This document shows, in pieces, positions 44,412 through 55,376 of a DNA stretch of 64,000 nt. Below the pieces are notes generated by a model that made no database searches, was not told where the DNA came from, and was given only the letters and a program-made list of their open reading frames with translations. Position numbers and translations under genes: made by a program. The stretch is taken from contig NZ_CP137552.1 of assembly GCF_039691755.1 (NCBI RefSeq), forward strand, positions 3,348,001-3,412,000. Direction: 5' to 3'. The first letter of the stretch is position 1. The number at the start of each line of letters is the position of its first letter. Source of the stretch: Halomonas sp. Bachu 37. Its GTDB lineage: Bacteria; Pseudomonadota; Gammaproteobacteria; Pseudomonadales; Halomonadaceae.

Positions 44412-46493
44412 TCAGACCTGACCGTAGCGTCCCGCCTCCTCGCCCAGCCAGCGGCGGATCAAAGTCGGCGCCGCCTCGGGGGCCTGCTCGAGCATGGCAC
44501 GAGCCAGCGCCGACACCTGCTCGAGTAGATCGGCGTCCCGCTCCAGGTCCGCCACCTTCATCTGCGCCAGCCCGGTCTGGCGGGTCCCCAGGACTTCACC
44601 CGGCCCGCGAATCTCCAGATCCTTCTCGGCGATGCGAAACCCATCGGTGGTTTCGCGCATGACACCCAGGCGTTGCCGCGAGCCGGCACTCAATGGGGGA
44701 TGATAGAGCAACACGCAGAAGCTCTCGGTGTCCCCCCGCCCCACCCGGCCGCGGAGCTGGTGAAGCTGCGAAAGCCCCAGGCGTTCGGGGTTCTCGATGA
44801 TCATCAGACTGGCGTTGGGCACGTCCACGCCGACTTCGATCACCGTGGTCGCGACCAGCAGGTCCAGCTCGCCAGCCTTGAATGCCGTCATTATCTCGGC
44901 TTTCTCGGCTGATTTCATGCGCCCATGGACCAGGCCGATGGCAAGCTCGGGAAGCGCCTCGGCCAGCTCCTCGCGCGTGGCTTCCGCCGCCTGGTACTGC
45001 AACGCCTCCGACTCCTCGATCAGGGTGCATACCCAATAAGCCTGGCGGCCTTCGCGGCAGGCACGACGAATGCGCTCGACCACCTCCGGACGACGCTCGT
45101 CGGGCACGACCACGGTCTTGACCGGCGTACGCCCCGGGGGCAACTCGTCGATCACCGAGACATCCAGATCGGCGTAGGCGCTCATGGCCAGGGTGCGCGG
45201 AATCGGTGTGGCGGTCATGATCAGCTGGTGGGGCGTAAGGCCACCGGCCTGGCCTTTTTCGCGCAACGCCAGGCGCTGATGCACGCCGAAGCGGTGCTGC
45301 TCGTCGATGATCGCCAGGCCCAGGCGCTGAAAATGGACGTCCTCCTGGAACAGGGCGTGGGTGCCCACCACCATGCGCGCCCGGCCATCGGCGATTGCCG
45401 CCTTGGCGTCCAGCCGCTGCTTGCCCTTGAGCTTGCCCGACAGCCACGCCACGTCGACGCCCAGCGGCTCGAACCACGCCTTGAACGAACGATAATGCTG
45501 CTCGGCGAGAATCTCCGTGGGCGCCATGATGGCGGCCTGGCAATCCCCCGCCAACGCGGCCAGGGCGGCCATTGCCGCCACGACCGTCTTGCCGGAGCCC
45601 ACGTCGCCCTGAACCAGGCGCAGCATGGGGGCCGGCCGCGAAAGATCGTGGGCGATCTCCTCCAGAACACGGCGCTGGGCACCGGTCAGGGCGAAGGGAA
45701 GCTGGGTGAGAAAGCGGGCCTGCAAGCCGCGTCCGGAAGGCAGCGGCGGGGCACCATCGGCCTGGATGCGGCGCCGAACCTCGCGCAGGCTGAGCTGATG
45801 CGCCAAGAGTTCTTCGAGCGCCAGCCGTCGAGTGGCGGGATGGCGCCCTTCGGCCAGTTGCGCCAGGTCGGTGTCCGGGGGCGGCTGATGCAAAAGATGC
45901 AGGGAATCGCCCAGTTGCGGCAAGTGGAAGCGCTCGCGCAAGGCAACGGGCAACAGCTCCGGCAGTTCCTCGGGGTGGCTTTCCAGACGCCGCAACGCCT
46001 GCTGCACCAACGCGCGCAGGCGGCTCTGGTGCAGCCCTTCCGTGGTGGGGTAGATCGGCGTGAAGTGCTCCTCCACGGCGGGTGCCGCCGCGCCCGCCAG
46101 GCGGTACTCGGGATGATAGATTTCCAGGCCGGTGGCCCCGGCACGCGCTTCGCCAAAGGCACGGATGCGCGTGCCGGGCGTGAACTGCTGCTGTTGCGCG
46201 GGAGAAAAATGAAAGAAGCGCAGGCTGAGAATGCCGGAGCCGTCACGCAGCCGCACCAGCAGGCTGCGTCGGCGCCCCTTGACGATATCGCAGGCCATGA
46301 CATCGCCCTCGACCACCGCCTCTTGACCGGCCCGCAGGCCGCCCATGGGCGTCAACCGGGTGCGGTCCTGATAACGCAGCGGCAGGTGAAACAGCAGGTC
46401 GGCCACGGTATCCAGCCGCAGTCGCGCCAGTTTCAGCGCCAGCGCCTCCCCCACGCCCTTGAGCGACGTCACCGGGGCCTGGAGCTCACTCAT
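44412..46493 (-). CDS. recG: ATP-dependent DNA helicase RecG
   Basis: A 693-residue RecG that reverses stalled forks and branch-migrates junctions. N-terminal wedge (OB) domain about 1-150, then SF2 motor: Walker A G-D-V-G-S-G-K-T (about 297-304), motif II D-E-Q-H-R-F-G, motif III T-A-T-P-I-P-R-T-L and motif VI Q-L-R-G-R-V-G-R-G. Length matches E. coli RecG (693). Start overlaps the oxyR stop (ATGA). Confidence 0.97.
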   Translation of the reverse strand: MSELQAPVTSLKGVGEALALKLARLRLDTVADLLFHLPLRYQDRTRLTPMGGLRAGQEAVVEGDVMACDIVKGRRRSLLVRLRDGSGILSLRFFHFSPAQQQQFTPGTRIRAFGEARAGATGLEIYHPEYRLAGAAAPAVEEHFTPIYPTTEGLHQSRLRALVQQALRRLESHPEELPELLPVALRERFHLPQLGDSLHLLHQPPPDTDLAQLAEGRHPATRRLALEELLAHQLSLREVRRRIQADGAPPLPSGRGLQARFLTQLPFALTGAQRRVLEEIAHDLSRPAPMLRLVQGDVGSGKTVVAAMAALAALAGDCQAAIMAPTEILAEQHYRSFKAWFEPLGVDVAWLSGKLKGKQRLDAKAAIADGRARMVVGTHALFQEDVHFQRLGLAIIDEQHRFGVHQRLALREKGQAGGLTPHQLIMTATPIPRTLAMSAYADLDVSVIDELPPGRTPVKTVVVPDERRPEVVERIRRACREGRQAYWVCTLIEESEALQYQAAEATREELAEALPELAIGLVHGRMKSAEKAEIMTAFKAGELDLLVATTVIEVGVDVPNASLMIIENPERLGLSQLHQLRGRVGRGDTESFCVLLYHPPLSAGSRQRLGVMRETTDGFRIAEKDLEIRGPGEVLGTRQTGLAQMKVADLERDADLLEQVSALARAMLEQAPEAAPTLIRRWLGEEAGRYGQV

Positions 46494-47425
46494 GCGCTGG
46501 CCATGGCCGGTGCCTGCCGATGCGGTTTACGGCACCGCGCGATGGCCTCGGTCAGGACGTCGATCGCCTTGGGCCGGGGGAAGCTGGCGCGCCAGGCGAC
46601 GGCCACCGTGCGCGAGGGGGCCGGGTCGGCAAACGGGCGGCTCACCAGCATGCCGCTTTCGTAGGAGCTGGTGCCGATCGCCGACTGCGGCAATACCGTG
46701 ATGCCCAGGCGAGAAGCCACCATATGACGAATGGTTTCCAGCGACCCGCCCTCGGCGATCAAGGTATTGTGCGGGCTGTTGAGCTTCTGGCCGATGGCCG
46801 GGCAGGCTTCGAGAATCTGGTCGCGAAAGCAGTGACCCTCGCCCAGCAGCAACAGCCGCTCCTCCAGAAGATCCTCCTTGGAAATGCTCTCTCGCTCCAC
46901 CCAGCGGTGATTGGCCGGCATGAGTACCTCGAATGTCTCGTCGTAGATCGGCTTGGTCACCACGTCGGTTTCGGTAAAAGGCAAGGCGATGATGATGGCG
47001 TCCAGTTCGCCGTTTCTCAGCTTGCGTCGCAGGTGTCCGGTCATGCCCTCTTCGATATACAGCGGCATTTGCGGGGCGGCATCGGCCAGCTCCGGTATCA
47101 GGTCGGGAAACAGGTAAGGGCCGATGGTATAGATCGCGCCGATACGCAACGGATTGGCCAGTTGATCCCTGCCGGCACTGGCCATTTCATAGATCAGGCT
47201 GCTCTGTTCCAGCACACGCTGCGCCTGGGCCACGACTCTCTCGCCCAACGGGGTGACCTGCACCGTGGCCTTGGAGCGTTCGAACAGAGGCGTGCCCAGT
47301 TCCTCCTCGAGCTTCTTGACCGCCACCGACAAGGTGGGCTGGGACACATGGCAGCGTTCCGCCGCTCGCCCGAAATGGCGCTCCTGAGCGAGGGTTACGA
47401 TATAGCGGAGTTCTGTTAGAGTCAT
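46490..47425 (-). CDS. oxyR: Hydrogen peroxide-sensing regulator OxyR
   Basis: A 311-residue LysR-type regulator. N-terminal helix-turn-helix (about 1-60, A-A-E-R-C-H-V-S-Q-P-T-L-S). The redox pair is exactly at Cys199 (G-H-C-F-R-D) and Cys208 (E-A-C-P), as in E. coli OxyR. Start at MTLTELRYI, the standard N-terminus; an ATG six codons earlier is possible. Coupled to recG, an arrangement shared with Pseudomonas. It diverges from the YeeZ-like gene. Confidence 0.97.
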   Translation of the reverse strand: MTLTELRYIVTLAQERHFGRAAERCHVSQPTLSVAVKKLEEELGTPLFERSKATVQVTPLGERVVAQAQRVLEQSSLIYEMASAGRDQLANPLRIGAIYTIGPYLFPDLIPELADAAPQMPLYIEEGMTGHLRRKLRNGELDAIIIALPFTETDVVTKPIYDETFEVLMPANHRWVERESISKEDLLEERLLLLGEGHCFRDQILEACPAIGQKLNSPHNTLIAEGGSLETIRHMVASRLGITVLPQSAIGTSSYESGMLVSRPFADPAPSRTVAVAWRASFPRPKAIDVLTEAIARCRKPHRQAPAMASA

Positions 47426-47550
47426 AATAGTGCCAACGGGCATCCTCTCGTAGCAATCACCGGGAAATGACAGATCAAGTCTGGTTGGACAAGACGTCCG
47501 ATAGAGACTTTGTATCTGATAGGGAATATTTATCAAGGGGAGTGAGCAAG

Positions 47551-48429
47551 GTGAAGCCAACTATATTGATCATCGGTTGCGGTGATATCGGTATTACCCT
47601 GGGAAAACAGCTGCTCGACCAGGGGTACCATGTCATCGGAGCGCGCCGCAACGCCAAGGCGTTGAAAGGCACCGGCATCAAGGCGTTGTCCGTGGATCTG
47701 GATACGCTGGATAGTGAGGATGCCACGGCATTGCCGCAGGCCGACTATGTCGTCTACAGCGTAAGCGCCGACCGCTTCGAAGAGAGCGCCTATCAACGCG
47801 CCTATCCCGAAGGCTTGAAACGCGTACTGGGTGTCATGCGCCAGCATGCCAAGCCTCCCAAACGGGTCTTCTTCGTCTCCTCCACCAGCGTCTATGGTCA
47901 GCAGGAAGGTGAAGTGGTCAACGAGGACAGCCCCACCGAGCCCAGCAGTTTTTCCGGCACCTTGATGTGCGAGGCCGAACAGGCCTTGATCGATCATGAG
48001 CTACCGGGGACGGTGCTGCGTTTTTCGGGTATCTACGGCCCCGGGCGCGATCGCCTGATTCGTCAGGTGGCGGAGGGCCGCGTCGCCGCCGTCACGCCGC
48101 TACTCTACTCCAACCGCATTCATCGCGATGACTGCGTGGGGATCATTGCCCACCTGATTGCCTGCGACAAGAACGGAGACGCGCTGGAGCCGCTCTACCT
48201 GGCCAGCGACTGCGAGCCCGTGTCGATGCATAGCGTCATGACCTGGCTTGCCGAACAGCTCAAGGTCGAGGTGACCGATACCATGCAGTCGCCGCTGCGC
48301 CGTCGTGCCAGCAAACGTTGCGACAATACGCGCATCCGCGAAACCGGGTATCAGTTCCTGTACCCCACCTATCGCGAAGGGTATCGGCAAGTCATCAAGG
48401 AAGGCGGCTATCTGCTGCAAAAGGTGTAA
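47551..48429 (+). CDS. NAD-dependent epimerase/SDR protein, YeeZ-like
   Basis: A 292-residue extended short-chain dehydrogenase-like protein. The cofactor motif is I-I-G-C-G-D-I-G (about 6-13), with a S-S-T-S-V-Y-G catalytic strand. The canonical Y-x-x-x-K is not clear (C-E-A-E-Q-A-L after it), as in YeeZ-type members. GTG at 47551 with AGGGGA nine bases upstream is preferred; the frame extends to an ATG at 47467 without protein-like sequence. Substrate unknown. Confidence 0.83.
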   Translation: MKPTILIIGCGDIGITLGKQLLDQGYHVIGARRNAKALKGTGIKALSVDLDTLDSEDATALPQADYVVYSVSADRFEESAYQRAYPEGLKRVLGVMRQHAKPPKRVFFVSSTSVYGQQEGEVVNEDSPTEPSSFSGTLMCEAEQALIDHELPGTVLRFSGIYGPGRDRLIRQVAEGRVAAVTPLLYSNRIHRDDCVGIIAHLIACDKNGDALEPLYLASDCEPVSMHSVMTWLAEQLKVEVTDTMQSPLRRRASKRCDNTRIRETGYQFLYPTYREGYRQVIKEGGYLLQKV

Positions 48430-48496
48430 ATCCGAGCTCCTGCAGAAAGCGTGAGACGTAGCCAACGAATCAACGAAGCCCGTACTCTACAAAGCC

Positions 48497-48532
48497 AAAA
48501 GCCCTGCCGTTTGATACGACAGGGCTTTTTTT
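48497..48532 (+). terminator. Terminator after the YeeZ-like gene
   Basis: AAAAGCCCTG / CAGGGCTTTT stem with an inner CGT/ACG pairing and a run of T to 48532. It lies 67 bases after the stop and 29 before the convergent ridA end. Confidence 0.88.
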
Positions 48533-48560
48533 GGTTCTTCGCAGACTGGCGTGAAATCTG

Positions 48561-48950
48561 TCAGTCGCCAATGATCATCACGGCTTCCGCTTCCACCTGG
48601 CTCGCCTTGGGCAGAGCCTTGACACCGACGGCAGCGCGCGCCGGGAACGGGGCGGTGAAGAACTCCTCCATCACCCGGTTGACGATGGCAAAGTTGTCCA
48701 GGTCCACCAGGTACAGGTTGAGCTTGACGATATCGCTCAACGAGCCCGCCGCTTCTTCGCAGACCGCCTGCATGTTGCGGAAGACCTGGCGTGCCTGGGC
48801 TTCGAAATCCTCGGACACGATCGTCATGCTGGCCGGGTCAAGCGGAATCTGACCGGAGAGATACACCGTATTGCCGGCCTTGACCGCCTGGGAATAGGGC
48901 CCGATGGCCGCCGGGGCTTTTTCCGTATTGATTACGGCCTTGTTGCTCAT
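48561..48950 (-). CDS. ridA: RidA family enamine/imine deaminase
   Basis: A 129-residue RidA/YjgF protein that hydrolyses reactive 2-aminoacrylate-type enamines. A-I-G-P-Y-S-Q-A (14-21), Y-L-S-G-Q-I-P-L-D and the active-site Arg in P-A-R-A-A-V-G-V (about 104) are present. GGAGCC ribosome site. It follows spoT, 62 bases apart, as in Pseudomonas. Confidence 0.95.
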   Translation of the reverse strand: MSNKAVINTEKAPAAIGPYSQAVKAGNTVYLSGQIPLDPASMTIVSEDFEAQARQVFRNMQAVCEEAAGSLSDIVKLNLYLVDLDNFAIVNRVMEEFFTAPFPARAAVGVKALPKASQVEAEAVMIIGD

Positions 48951-49012
48951 GATGGCTCCTTGAAGAAGACGCTTAAGAAAAGGGAATGGATATAAACAGA
49001 ATCAACGAACGC

Positions 49013-51148
49013 TCAATTGCCGACCCGCGTGATCTTACCCACGTTGGGCAGGTTGCGGATGCGCTTGATCAAGCGCGCCAGGTGGATACGCCCGCGTACC
49101 GCCAGGGTCAGGTGAACGATGGAGAGCCGTGCATCGCGCTCTTCGATGCCGATACGCTCGATATTGGCGTCGGCATCGGTCACCAGGCCGGCAAGCTCGG
49201 CGACCAGGCCCCGCCGGCTCTCGAATTCGATACGCAGTGCTACCGGGAAGTCTTCCTGGATATCCTCCGACCACTCCAGAGCAAACAGCTTGTCGGGATC
49301 GTTTCTGTGTTCCGCCAGGTTGCGGCACTCCGCCCGGTGTACCACGATCCCCTTGCCGACCGACAGATGCCCCACCACTGGATCGCCGGGTAGCGGGTGG
49401 CAGCAGCGCGCGAACTTGGTCACCATTCCTTCGCTGCCGGTAATCATCACCGGGCGCTGGCGTTCCGGCGCTTCATCGCCTTGCCGTTCGGCCTTGTCGT
49501 CGTCATCCATGTCCACCAGGCGGCGGGCGACGACATGGGCCAGGCGCGTTCCCAGGCCGATGGACTCCAGAAGCGTCTCCTGGGACTGCTCCAGCTCGGC
49601 CAGCACACTCTCCAGCACGCTGTCGTTCAGTTCCTCGAGGCTGGTGGAAAACTCCGCCAGCGCCTTGTTGAGCAGGCGCCGACCCAATTGCACGGCTTCC
49701 GCTTGCTGCTGGTGCTTGAGCGCATGACGAATCGCCGAGCGCGCCTTGGCGGTGGCGACGAAATTGAGCCAGGCGAGATTGGGACGCGCCCCCGGCGCGG
49801 TAATGATCTCCAGGGTCTGACCGCTCTCCAGGCGCGTTGAGAGCGGCGCCAGCTGGCGGTCGATGCGGCAGGCGATGCAGTTGTTGCCGATATCGGTGTG
49901 TACGGTGTAGGCGAAGTCGATCACCGTGGCGCCCTGGGGCAACTCCATGATGTCGCCCTTGGGGGTGAAGACATAGATGTCGTCGGGGAACAGGTCGCTC
50001 TTGACGTTCTCGATGAACTCCAGCGAATCCCCGGCGTGGCGCTGCATTTCCAGCAACCCCTTGACCCAGGCCCGCGCCCGGGCATGGCTGCCTTCGGCAA
50101 TCGGGTGCGTGGTCTGGCCGGCCTTGTAGAGCCAATGGGCGGCAATGCCGTTGTTGGCCATGGCTTCCATCTCGCGGGTACGTATCTGCACTTCGATGGG
50201 CATGCCCCGCGAGCCGAACAGCGTGGTATGCAAGCTCTGGTAGCCGTTGGCCTTGGGAATGGCGATGTAGTCCTTGAAGCGTCCCGGCACCGGCTTGTAG
50301 AGATTGTGCACGATCCCGAGGATGCGATAGCAGCTGGCCACGTCCTCGGTGATGATGCGAAAACCGAACACATCCATGATCTCGGCGAACGGCTTGCGCT
50401 GGTCGCGCATCTTCTTGTAGATCGACAGCAGGTGCTTCTGGCGGCCGATAACGGTGCCGTTCAGGCCTTCATCGTCCAGACTCTTCTGCAGCGTGCTCTG
50501 CACTTCGCGAATGGCGCTGCGCCGATGGCCGCGGGCGCTGGAAACCGCTCGCTTGATACGTTCGGAGCGCATCGGGTGGATGGCCTGGAAGGAGAGATCC
50601 TCCAGCTCCACGCGAATGGTATTGATCCCCAGGCGACCGGCCACGCGGGCGTAGATTTCCAGCGTCTCGCGGGCGATGCGGCGCTTCTTTTCCGGGCGCA
50701 GCGCACCGAGGGTGCGCATGTTGTGCAGGCGGTCGGCGAGCTTGACGATGATCACGCGGATGTCCCGCGACATCGCCAGCACCATCTTCTGGAAATTCTC
50801 CGCCTGGGCGACGGCCTTGTCCTCGAAGGCGATCTGGGTCAGCTTGGAGACGCCATCGACCAGTTCCGCCACCGGCTTGCCGAACTGCTCGGCGAGGGCC
50901 TCCTTGGAGACGCCGGTGTCCTCGATCACGTCGTGCAGCATGGCCGCCATCAGGCTCTGATGGTCCATGTGCATGTTGGCCAGGATATTGGCTACCGCCA
51001 GCGGGTGGGTGACGTAGGGTTCGCCCGAACGCCGCCGCTGGCCATCATGAGCCTGTTCCGCATAGTAGAAGGCGCGCTTGACCTGCTGGATCTCGTCCTG
51101 GGGAAGATAGCCGCCAAGCCGGTCGGCCAGGTCATCGATGGTAAACAT
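49013..51148 (-). CDS. spoT: Bifunctional (p)ppGpp synthetase/hydrolase SpoT
   Basis: A 711-residue RelA/SpoT protein. HD hydrolase domain with H-P (about 47) and L-H-D-V-I-E-D-T (about 68-75); synthetase domain with G-R-Q-K-H-L-L-S-I-Y-K-K-M and E-V-Q-I-R-T; TGS domain with V-F-T-P-K-G-D-I-M-E-L-P; a zinc-finger/helical part with R-C-C-H-P-L-P-G-D; and a C-terminal ACT domain. The intact HD motif marks SpoT rather than RelA. It follows rpoZ by 22 bases. Confidence 0.97.
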   Translation of the reverse strand: MFTIDDLADRLGGYLPQDEIQQVKRAFYYAEQAHDGQRRRSGEPYVTHPLAVANILANMHMDHQSLMAAMLHDVIEDTGVSKEALAEQFGKPVAELVDGVSKLTQIAFEDKAVAQAENFQKMVLAMSRDIRVIIVKLADRLHNMRTLGALRPEKKRRIARETLEIYARVAGRLGINTIRVELEDLSFQAIHPMRSERIKRAVSSARGHRRSAIREVQSTLQKSLDDEGLNGTVIGRQKHLLSIYKKMRDQRKPFAEIMDVFGFRIITEDVASCYRILGIVHNLYKPVPGRFKDYIAIPKANGYQSLHTTLFGSRGMPIEVQIRTREMEAMANNGIAAHWLYKAGQTTHPIAEGSHARARAWVKGLLEMQRHAGDSLEFIENVKSDLFPDDIYVFTPKGDIMELPQGATVIDFAYTVHTDIGNNCIACRIDRQLAPLSTRLESGQTLEIITAPGARPNLAWLNFVATAKARSAIRHALKHQQQAEAVQLGRRLLNKALAEFSTSLEELNDSVLESVLAELEQSQETLLESIGLGTRLAHVVARRLVDMDDDDKAERQGDEAPERQRPVMITGSEGMVTKFARCCHPLPGDPVVGHLSVGKGIVVHRAECRNLAEHRNDPDKLFALEWSEDIQEDFPVALRIEFESRRGLVAELAGLVTDADANIERIGIEERDARLSIVHLTLAVRGRIHLARLIKRIRNLPNVGKITRVGN

Positions 51149-51170
51149 TCACGCGCCCCCAGCCTGGTGG

Positions 51171-51431
51171 TTACTCGTCGATCTGGACGCTGGGCGCCAG
51201 GGCCGGGCGGGGACGGACCGGTGCCTCGACGGGCTCGTCCAGTACCGTGTGGTCCACCATGCCCGCGGCGATCTCGCGCAGAGCCATGACGGTGGGCTTG
51301 TCGTTTTCCCAGGGAAGGTGGGCATCCCGTGAGCCGCGCGCCAGCTGGCGGGCGCGCTGGGTGGAGATCATCACCAGCTTGAAGCGGTTTTCGACATTCT
51401 CGAGACAATCTTCGACGGTAACGCGTGCCAT
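51171..51431 (-). CDS. rpoZ: RNA polymerase omega subunit
   Basis: An 86-residue omega subunit: [20 protein letters not shown] at the start and A-L-R-E-I-A-A-G near 60. It aids RNA polymerase assembly and forms part of a ppGpp site. Start at MARVTVED after an AACGATT leader with GGAAC; a further in-frame extension is not omega-like. Between gmk and spoT, the conserved order. Confidence 0.97.
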   Translation of the reverse strand: MARVTVEDCLENVENRFKLVMISTQRARQLARGSRDAHLPWENDKPTVMALREIAAGMVDHTVLDEPVEAPVRPRPALAPSVQIDE

Positions 51432-51522
51432 GGGCAATGTTCCTGTAACGATGGAGCTGAAATGACGGAACCGGGCCGGCGTGAAGCCGACCCGGCAAGA
51501 ATAGGGTAGTGGATCGTCTAGA

Positions 51523-52995
<1,473 letters not shown>

Positions 52996-52997
52996 TG

Positions 52998-53243
52998 TCA
53001 GTCCAGGCTGACATCATCTTCATCGGTTGCCGCCCCGGTAGCAGCCCCAGCACCGGCACCGATGGCCGCGCCTTGTCCAACATTACCGCCCGTCGCCGCT
53101 GCCGCACCCGCACCGACGGCCGCGCCCACGCCAGCACCGCTTGCCGCCCGCTCACCGGTACTAGTTCCGCAGCCCGCCAGGCCGAGGGTGAGTGCGACGA
53201 TCGCCCCGAGGGCTACAATACGTGTGGTTTTCACAATAGGCAT
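52998..53243 (-). CDS. Glycine-zipper lipoprotein
   Basis: An 81-residue predicted lipoprotein. The signal peptide ends in L-G-L-A-G-C (lipobox), after which come Gly/Ala zipper repeats (G-A-G-V-G-A-A-V-G-A-G and G-A-A-I-G-A-G-A-G) and an acidic tail. Similar to YMGG/OmpA-associated zipper proteins of unknown role. The AAGGAG site lies 6 bases before ATG 53243, so that ATG is preferred to the one two codons upstream. Confidence 0.75.
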   Translation of the reverse strand: MPIVKTTRIVALGAIVALTLGLAGCGTSTGERAASGAGVGAAVGAGAAAATGGNVGQGAAIGAGAGAATGAATDEDDVSLD

Positions 53244-53369
53244 GGTCATCTCCTTATGGGTTTGCTCCCCTTACACCCTAGAAGACTCTCACTACTTTTC
53301 CAGTTAACGCACACTGTTCGCCTCTCGGCCAGCCGAGCGGTCGACCCCCTCCAGGCCTGCGTTTCTAGT

Positions 53370-54557
53370 TCAAGTACGCCTTTCCAGCCAGCGCCCCAGC
53401 GCAAAGATCGCCAGGCCGCACAGGCCCAGCCCGGCGCCCACCAGGCCGGTACTCGACCACACGAATCCCATCTCGATGGCGATACCCGCAAGCCAGGCGC
53501 CCAGGGCATTGGCGCCATTGAACGCGGCATGGTTGAGCGACGCCGCCATTGTCTGGGCATCCTCGGCGACGTCCATCAACCGGGTCTGCAACGAAGGGGC
53601 CAGCGCCATGCTGGTCCCCACCAGACCGACGAACAACAACCCCGTCCAGACGTTATTGGCGGCAAAGTAGAAAAGTCCCTGGATGGTGACACACCACAGC
53701 AGGATCATCGGGATTGCCCGCATCAGGTTTCTATCGGCGGCGCGTCCCCCCACCATGTTGCCCACTATCGAACCCAGCCCGAACACCACCAGCACCAACG
53801 GTCCCAGCGCTTCGCTCATCCCCGCCTGCCGGGTCAATGTCGGCATCACATAGCTGAAGATGGCGAACATTCCGCCGCAGCCGATACAGGCAATGGCGAT
53901 CGTCACCAGGACACGCTGCTTGAGTAGTGCCGACAGTTCGCGCAGCGGGCTGGCCAAGGGGTCGAACGGTTGCACCGGCACCCACAGGCGAATCAGCAAG
54001 GCGGTGAGAAGCGCAATCGCGCCCACGCCGATGAACGCCACCTGCCACCCCAGCTGGTTGCCCGCCCAGGTGCCCAGTGGCGCGCCAATCAGGATCGCTA
54101 CGGTCAATCCCAGCATCACGCGGGCGATCGCGCGGGCTCGCTGGTCGATGGGCACCGCGCCCGCCGCCACCAGGGCGGCGATGCCAAAATAGGCTCCATG
54201 GGGCAGGCCGGCAAGAAACCGCAAGCCCACGAAGGACCAGAATCCCGGCGCGAAGGCACTGGCGATATTGCCCAGGGCAAACACCAGCATCAGCACGATC
54301 AACAAGGCCCGCCTGGGCGCCCGAGCCGCCAATGCCGAAATCAGCGGCGCCCCTACTACGACACCCAAGGCATAGCTACTGATCGAATACCCCACCTGGG
54401 GCACCGACACCGACAGATCCGACGCCACCCGATTCATCAGTCCCATGATCACGAATTCGGTGGTGCCGATGCCGAAGCCGCCCAAGGCCAGGGCGAACTC
54501 GGCCAGGCGCGGGTTACGCGCCAGTCCGCCAGACGATGTGGATGTCGTATCCTGCAT
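53370..54557 (-). CDS. MFS transporter, AraJ/YdhP-like
   Basis: A 395-residue major facilitator protein with 12 helices. G-F-G-I-G-T-T-E-F-V-I-M-G in TM1 (about 26-38) is typical of AraJ/PbuE-like sugar or purine/drug exporters, and G-x-L-x-D/x-R loop appears as A-A-R-A-P-R-R. Start MQDTTST follows GGGAGAGC. It lies in the block that separates gmk from yicC. Confidence 0.87.
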   Translation of the reverse strand: MQDTTSTSSGGLARNPRLAEFALALGGFGIGTTEFVIMGLMNRVASDLSVSVPQVGYSISSYALGVVVGAPLISALAARAPRRALLIVLMLVFALGNIASAFAPGFWSFVGLRFLAGLPHGAYFGIAALVAAGAVPIDQRARAIARVMLGLTVAILIGAPLGTWAGNQLGWQVAFIGVGAIALLTALLIRLWVPVQPFDPLASPLRELSALLKQRVLVTIAIACIGCGGMFAIFSYVMPTLTRQAGMSEALGPLVLVVFGLGSIVGNMVGGRAADRNLMRAIPMILLWCVTIQGLFYFAANNVWTGLLFVGLVGTSMALAPSLQTRLMDVAEDAQTMAASLNHAAFNGANALGAWLAGIAIEMGFVWSSTGLVGAGLGLCGLAIFALGRWLERRT

Positions 54558-54742
54558 GTAGCTCTCCCTTCGGCATGGCAATGCCCGGTGACATGACACT
54601 GCCGTCGCCTGAACAAAGCCGGAAATGATCGCAGGATTAGACGAAAGTGGAAACACGTGCGCCGCGACAACCCTCGAAACGCTAGGCTAAGGACAACGCA
54701 CTCGCGCTTTTCTTGATTGCATCTCTATAGGCAGGATTATTG

Positions 54743-55354
54743 ATGAACGCATCGAATATCGAACGCGGCATGCAGACTCTAATACTCGCCGACCCGGACA
54801 TCGCCCGCGCCTACCCGCTGGTCGGGGCGCCCTCCCCTCGCCAGCGCGACCCGGGTTTCGCGACATTCTTCTCGACCATCGTCAGCCAGCAGATATCCAC
54901 CGAAGCCGCCCGCGCCATCATGGGCCGCGTCAATGCGCTACTGCCGGAACTGCACGCCAAGGCGGTGATGGGCGTGGAAGGACAAGCCTTGCGTGATGCA
55001 GGGTTGTCCTGGCGCAAGATCGAATACGCCCAAGGGCTTGCCGAAGCCGAGCTCGCCGGCACCTTCAGCGCAGATGGGCTCGAGCAGCTCAGTGATGACG
55101 AAGCCATTGCCGCGATTACCCAGCTGCGCGGCTTCGGCCGCTGGAGCGCGGAGATCTATCTGATGTTCTCGCTCAAGCGCCCCGACGTCTTCCCCGCCGA
55201 CGATCTCGCCCTGCGCGTGGCGCTTGGCCGCCTGAAAGGCATGGAGACCAAACCCACGCCCAAGCAGGCGCGCCAACTGGTGGAGCACTGGTCGCCCTGG
55301 CGCAGCGTGGGATCGCTGTTTCTATGGCACTACTATCGTGGCGAACCGGTGTAG
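54743..55354 (+). CDS. DNA-3-methyladenine glycosylase (AlkA-like, HhH-GPD)
   Basis: A 203-residue helix-hairpin-helix glycosylase that removes alkylated bases. T-I-V-S-Q-Q-I-S-T near 45-53, hairpin L-R-G-F-G-R-W-S-A (128-136) and catalytic Asp in F-P-A-D-D-L-A-L (153/154). It lacks the E. coli AlkA N-terminal domain, as do many AlkA2/MAG-type proteins. TTG just before the ATG is a possible alternative start. Confidence 0.88.
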   Translation: MNASNIERGMQTLILADPDIARAYPLVGAPSPRQRDPGFATFFSTIVSQQISTEAARAIMGRVNALLPELHAKAVMGVEGQALRDAGLSWRKIEYAQGLAEAELAGTFSADGLEQLSDDEAIAAITQLRGFGRWSAEIYLMFSLKRPDVFPADDLALRVALGRLKGMETKPTPKQARQLVEHWSPWRSVGSLFLWHYYRGEPV

Positions 55355-55376
55355 GGATTAAATTAATATGTAGCGA

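Noticed and set aside
44925..46664. 579-codon frame opposite recG
   Set aside because: It lies antisense to a complete RecG and has no recognisable domain; GC-driven shadow.
49898..51289. 463-codon frame opposite spoT
   Set aside because: Antisense to a complete SpoT with all motifs; composition is typical of antisense shadow.
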